A DNA stretch of 64,000 nucleotides from Monoplex corrugatus (Eukaryota; Mollusca; Gastropoda; Littorinimorpha; Ranellidae). Positions 61,738 through 64,000 of this stretch are shown one piece after another. A model generated the notes under the pieces. That model saw only the letters and a program-made list of their open reading frames with translations, was not told where the DNA came from and did no database searches. The stretch covers positions 3,006,928 to 3,070,927 of the forward strand of contig JAPXFY010000022.1 in the NCBI GenBank assembly GCA_030674185.1. The letters are read 5' to 3'. Each line of letters begins with the position of its first letter. The first letter of the stretch is position 1. A program made the translations under genes and the position numbers.

Positions 61738-63782
61738 TCACACTGGGTTTGGTTTTAGAAGATTAGGACCTGCTTCTTGTTTTTGGCAGATCTTTAGCCT
61801 GCGTTTTCTTAAACGAATCAGTAATTTTGCTCTGACTGCTAGACCTTGGTGGAGCATGGCCACTGCCTTACCGTCTATCCGTATGTGGGAGGTAGCACGT
61901 CTAGGTCTCAGAGCATGGGTGATAGAAGGTGTCTGTATGCTCTGGTTTGTGTCTAGATCATCAGAATCTAGAACTAGATTGTCAGCATGCGAGTCTGACA
62001 AGTTTTTGGCGTTCGCGTTTTGTGTTATCGTGTGTGTATCATTTAATGCTTGATTTGAGGTGTGTGCCACAACGTTAGTGTGAGCAGCTGACTTTGTTCT
62101 GACACTGAGCACAGTGAACTCATCGGTACTCACATTCTCAGTATTAATTTTACCCGATTCTTTGGTCGCTTCACGCACATCTTCAGCTAAGACCTCACCC
62201 ATACTTTCCATTTCCGCACCACTGATACAGGTGTCTTTGTCACTGACATCGGTGTGATCGTCACTTTGATCACTAGGCTGGATTTCGTGGACGTCACTGT
62301 TTACGTCACTGTTTGTGTCATGGCTGACTTCCTCACAAGGGTCATCATGTGGGGGAGGGGCCACTGAGTCCATGCTTTTGCAAATGTCATAAGTACATGG
62401 GCCATCCATGGGCCATCACATGCGGAAGGGGCCACTGGGTCTGTCCTGCTTCGTTTAACGTGAGGACAAGAGTCATCATTTGGGGAAGGGATCACCGAGT
62501 CTATCCTGCTACGTCTGTCCTGAGCACAGGTGTCATGGCGTGGGGAAGGGACAACTGTCTGCTCTATATCCCGCTGATGTCCATACATCCCTTTGGCACT
62601 GACTCTGCTTGATTTAGGTGGAACTGAATGATCCCTGCCAGTGTTTTCTTTCAGGAAGACAAACCTTCTGTGGTTTGATGCCAGTCGTCTGGTCACTTCA
62701 CTATATGAATATGGACCAGAGACTCGTGGTCTGGACTTACTCCTGTCACGATCCAGGCGTTCAGAGCTTTTATGAGTTCTTCCTCTAGTCTCCTCTGTGT
62801 GCTCCCTGACGACGTGGACAGCTCCTAAATCAGCATGATCTCTGCTGGATCTGTGCGGATTCCTGTTGGTCTCATAGTGGTATTGTTGGTCTTTTGTATA
62901 AGATTGTCCTGTCTCCCAGTGGTCCAGGTTGTCTTCTTGCATAGAAACTGTGTGACGCCTTATGCTCTGGTTTCTGTGGTGACGTCCAAATTTGTTCTTT
63001 GAGGAATATCTGTGGTGAAGATGTTCATTTCTTTTGCCATCATGCACAGATTGTCTGTTGTCCTGAACATGTGGCCAATGTTCGTCAAAGTGGGGGGCAA
63101 CTGAGGGGTAGTCATGACCGTTATCATAGTCGTAATATGATTGTTGTCTGTCCCTCACACGCAGTTTTCCGTTGTAAATGTATGCGATTTTACCACGCCC
63201 ACGATGGAACTCGACCATTTGCCTCTGCCGCGAGGTGAGGTCAGACGCTACCTTGATCCCGCTTTCCCTGAGGTTGTCTCTGAGTTCTTTGTTTCCTAAA
63301 ACAGCCATTTTGTCCATCCACCGGCAGAACTGAACTAAAATGGGACGGGGATTGCTACCAGAGGTACGAGGTTTTCCAAGTCTGACAGCACTTGCAATGT
63401 CTTCTTGATGCCAATTGGGTTTGGTTGCATGGTTATTCAAGATGTCTGTGATTATCTCAGTAGTAGAGTAACTGTCCTCCCACGTATACTCTTCCACCTT
63501 GATGAACAAAACATTGCACCTCTTGACATCTTGCTCCGTGGACTCTAGCTTTCTTTCCAGATTATCCAGTCTGTCCGTGATTGTTGTGTTGAATTCTCTG
63601 AGATCATCTATTTCTTCTTTATTTGTTTGAACACATTCCTTTAGCTTACGATCATCCTCAAAGAACTGTGAAAAGTTAGCCTCTAAAGCACTGAACTTGT
63701 CGTCCATGAGTCTCTTGATTGTGGCTGCATGCGAATGTAGCCCTTGCTGGATTTGTGCAAATCTCCAGTCTATCAGTTGCAT
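61738..63782 (-). CDS. LINE ORF1 (coiled coil plus RRM-like RNA-binding region), one frameshift
   Basis: The product would be the RNA-binding protein that packages the element's RNA. From 63,782 the frame gives a heptad-rich coiled coil (about residues 10-95: FSALEANFSQFFEDDRKLKE, IDDLREFNTTITDRLDNLER). An RRM-like and C-terminal-like region follows (VKRCNVLFIKVEEYTWED, DIASAVRLGKPRTSGSNPRP, ILVQFCRWMDKMAVLGNKEL). Next is a basic Arg/His/Ser-rich stretch, then about three imperfect repeats near 19-20 residues (SPRHDTCAQDRRSRIDSV and similar). The frame stops at 62,301; after a slip near 62,400 an acidic Asp/Ser-rich tail runs from 62,409 to 61,738. L1-type ORF1p is the nearest plan. Confidence 0.75.
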
Positions 63783-63824
63783 TATACTGGCATCTGGTGT
63801 TGTATACCCGTGTTGTCACGAATT

Positions 63825-64000
63825 CCGGACAGCACTCGATAAACTTGAGACAGCTCATGGTGTCAGGGCAAAGGCCTACGCCGAATATATGATTAGTGAA
63901 ATCACTCGTCACACCTTCGAATGTCGACCATCAGCCGCATGGAGGGTCATGAACCGATTCTGTGGGAGAAAACCCGAACCATTGAACTGCTTAGCCGCTA
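63825..64000 (+). mobile_element. LINE fragment running off the window
   Basis: The plus strand reads VRAKAYAEYMISEITRHTFE and AAWRVMNRFCGRKPEPLNCL, typical of the linker before a LINE reverse transcriptase. It starts next to ORF1 of the minus-strand LINE and continues past 64,000. Confidence 0.6.

Larger units (their letters stand above)
57532..63800 (-). mobile_element. Nearly full-length two-ORF LINE, defective
   Basis: On the minus strand ORF1 (63,782-61,738) is followed by ORF2: endonuclease remainder, RT, and a Cys/His C-terminal motif (about 61,530-58,595). A long 3' UTR with ttgattga-type repeats (58,380-57,890 on plus as aatcaatcaatc) follows. The sequence just before the GA tract (complement of aactcagaactcagaatttt at 57,532) may be its 3' terminus. 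The endonuclease N-terminal part is missing between ORF1 and GDLNARTN (about 61,515), and ORF2 has several frame slips. Its 3' end abuts the promoter side of gene 3. Confidence 0.8.

Overview
The window is animal nuclear DNA. It has simple-sequence tracts, several kinds of minisatellite, many decayed non-LTR retrotransposons (LINEs), DNA transposons, and three receptor genes whose visible coding part lies in one very large exon behind a splice acceptor. The receptors join LDL-receptor class A repeats, leucine-rich repeats and a rhodopsin-type 7TM core. This is the GRL101-like group, first known from the snail Lymnaea and expanded in molluscs. A mollusc, probably a gastropod, is therefore the best inference; nothing here fixes the species. 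An exact 100-N run at 43,968-44,067 shows a scaffolded draft assembly.

Layout: 1-12,700 is repeat-dominated. It holds LINE fragments on both strands, a 28-bp minisatellite (4,013-5,075), a MITE-like element (6,638-7,239), a complete Tc1/mariner-superfamily transposon with an open transposase (7,391-8,747), a fold-back insertion inside a LINE (9,404-9,831) and a pogo-like remnant. 12,715-16,507 is receptor gene 1 (+). 16,565-21,700 holds two tandem repeats (about 75 bp and 54 bp) and LINE debris, including a nested LINE with a 12-bp target-site duplication. 21,919-25,272 is receptor gene 2 (+). 54,064-57,419 is receptor gene 3 (-). 57,532-63,800 is a nearly full-length LINE with ORF1 and ORF2 on the minus strand. 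A further LINE starts at about 63,825 (+) and runs off the window.

The main structural signal is a large inverted duplication. Gene 2 and everything downstream of it to about 33,570 (3' flank, 36-bp minisatellite, a 230-bp unique segment called X here, 24-bp minisatellite, TA tract, 650-bp arm) recurs in reverse order and orientation to the right. One copy lacks its receptor gene (38,027-42,594). After the N gap comes a second copy (44,080-57,500) that ends in gene 3. Genes 2 and 3 are near-identical paralogues in opposite orientation, and gene 1 is a more distant relative. Later LINE insertions and changes in array length distinguish the copies.

All three receptor reading frames carry small indels relative to each other: two in gene 1, one in gene 2, five in gene 3. 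Either they are decaying pseudogenes or the consensus has indel errors, and the sequence alone cannot decide. No tRNA, rRNA, CRISPR or operon-type feature was found. Clade names for LINEs are judged by eye from motifs.
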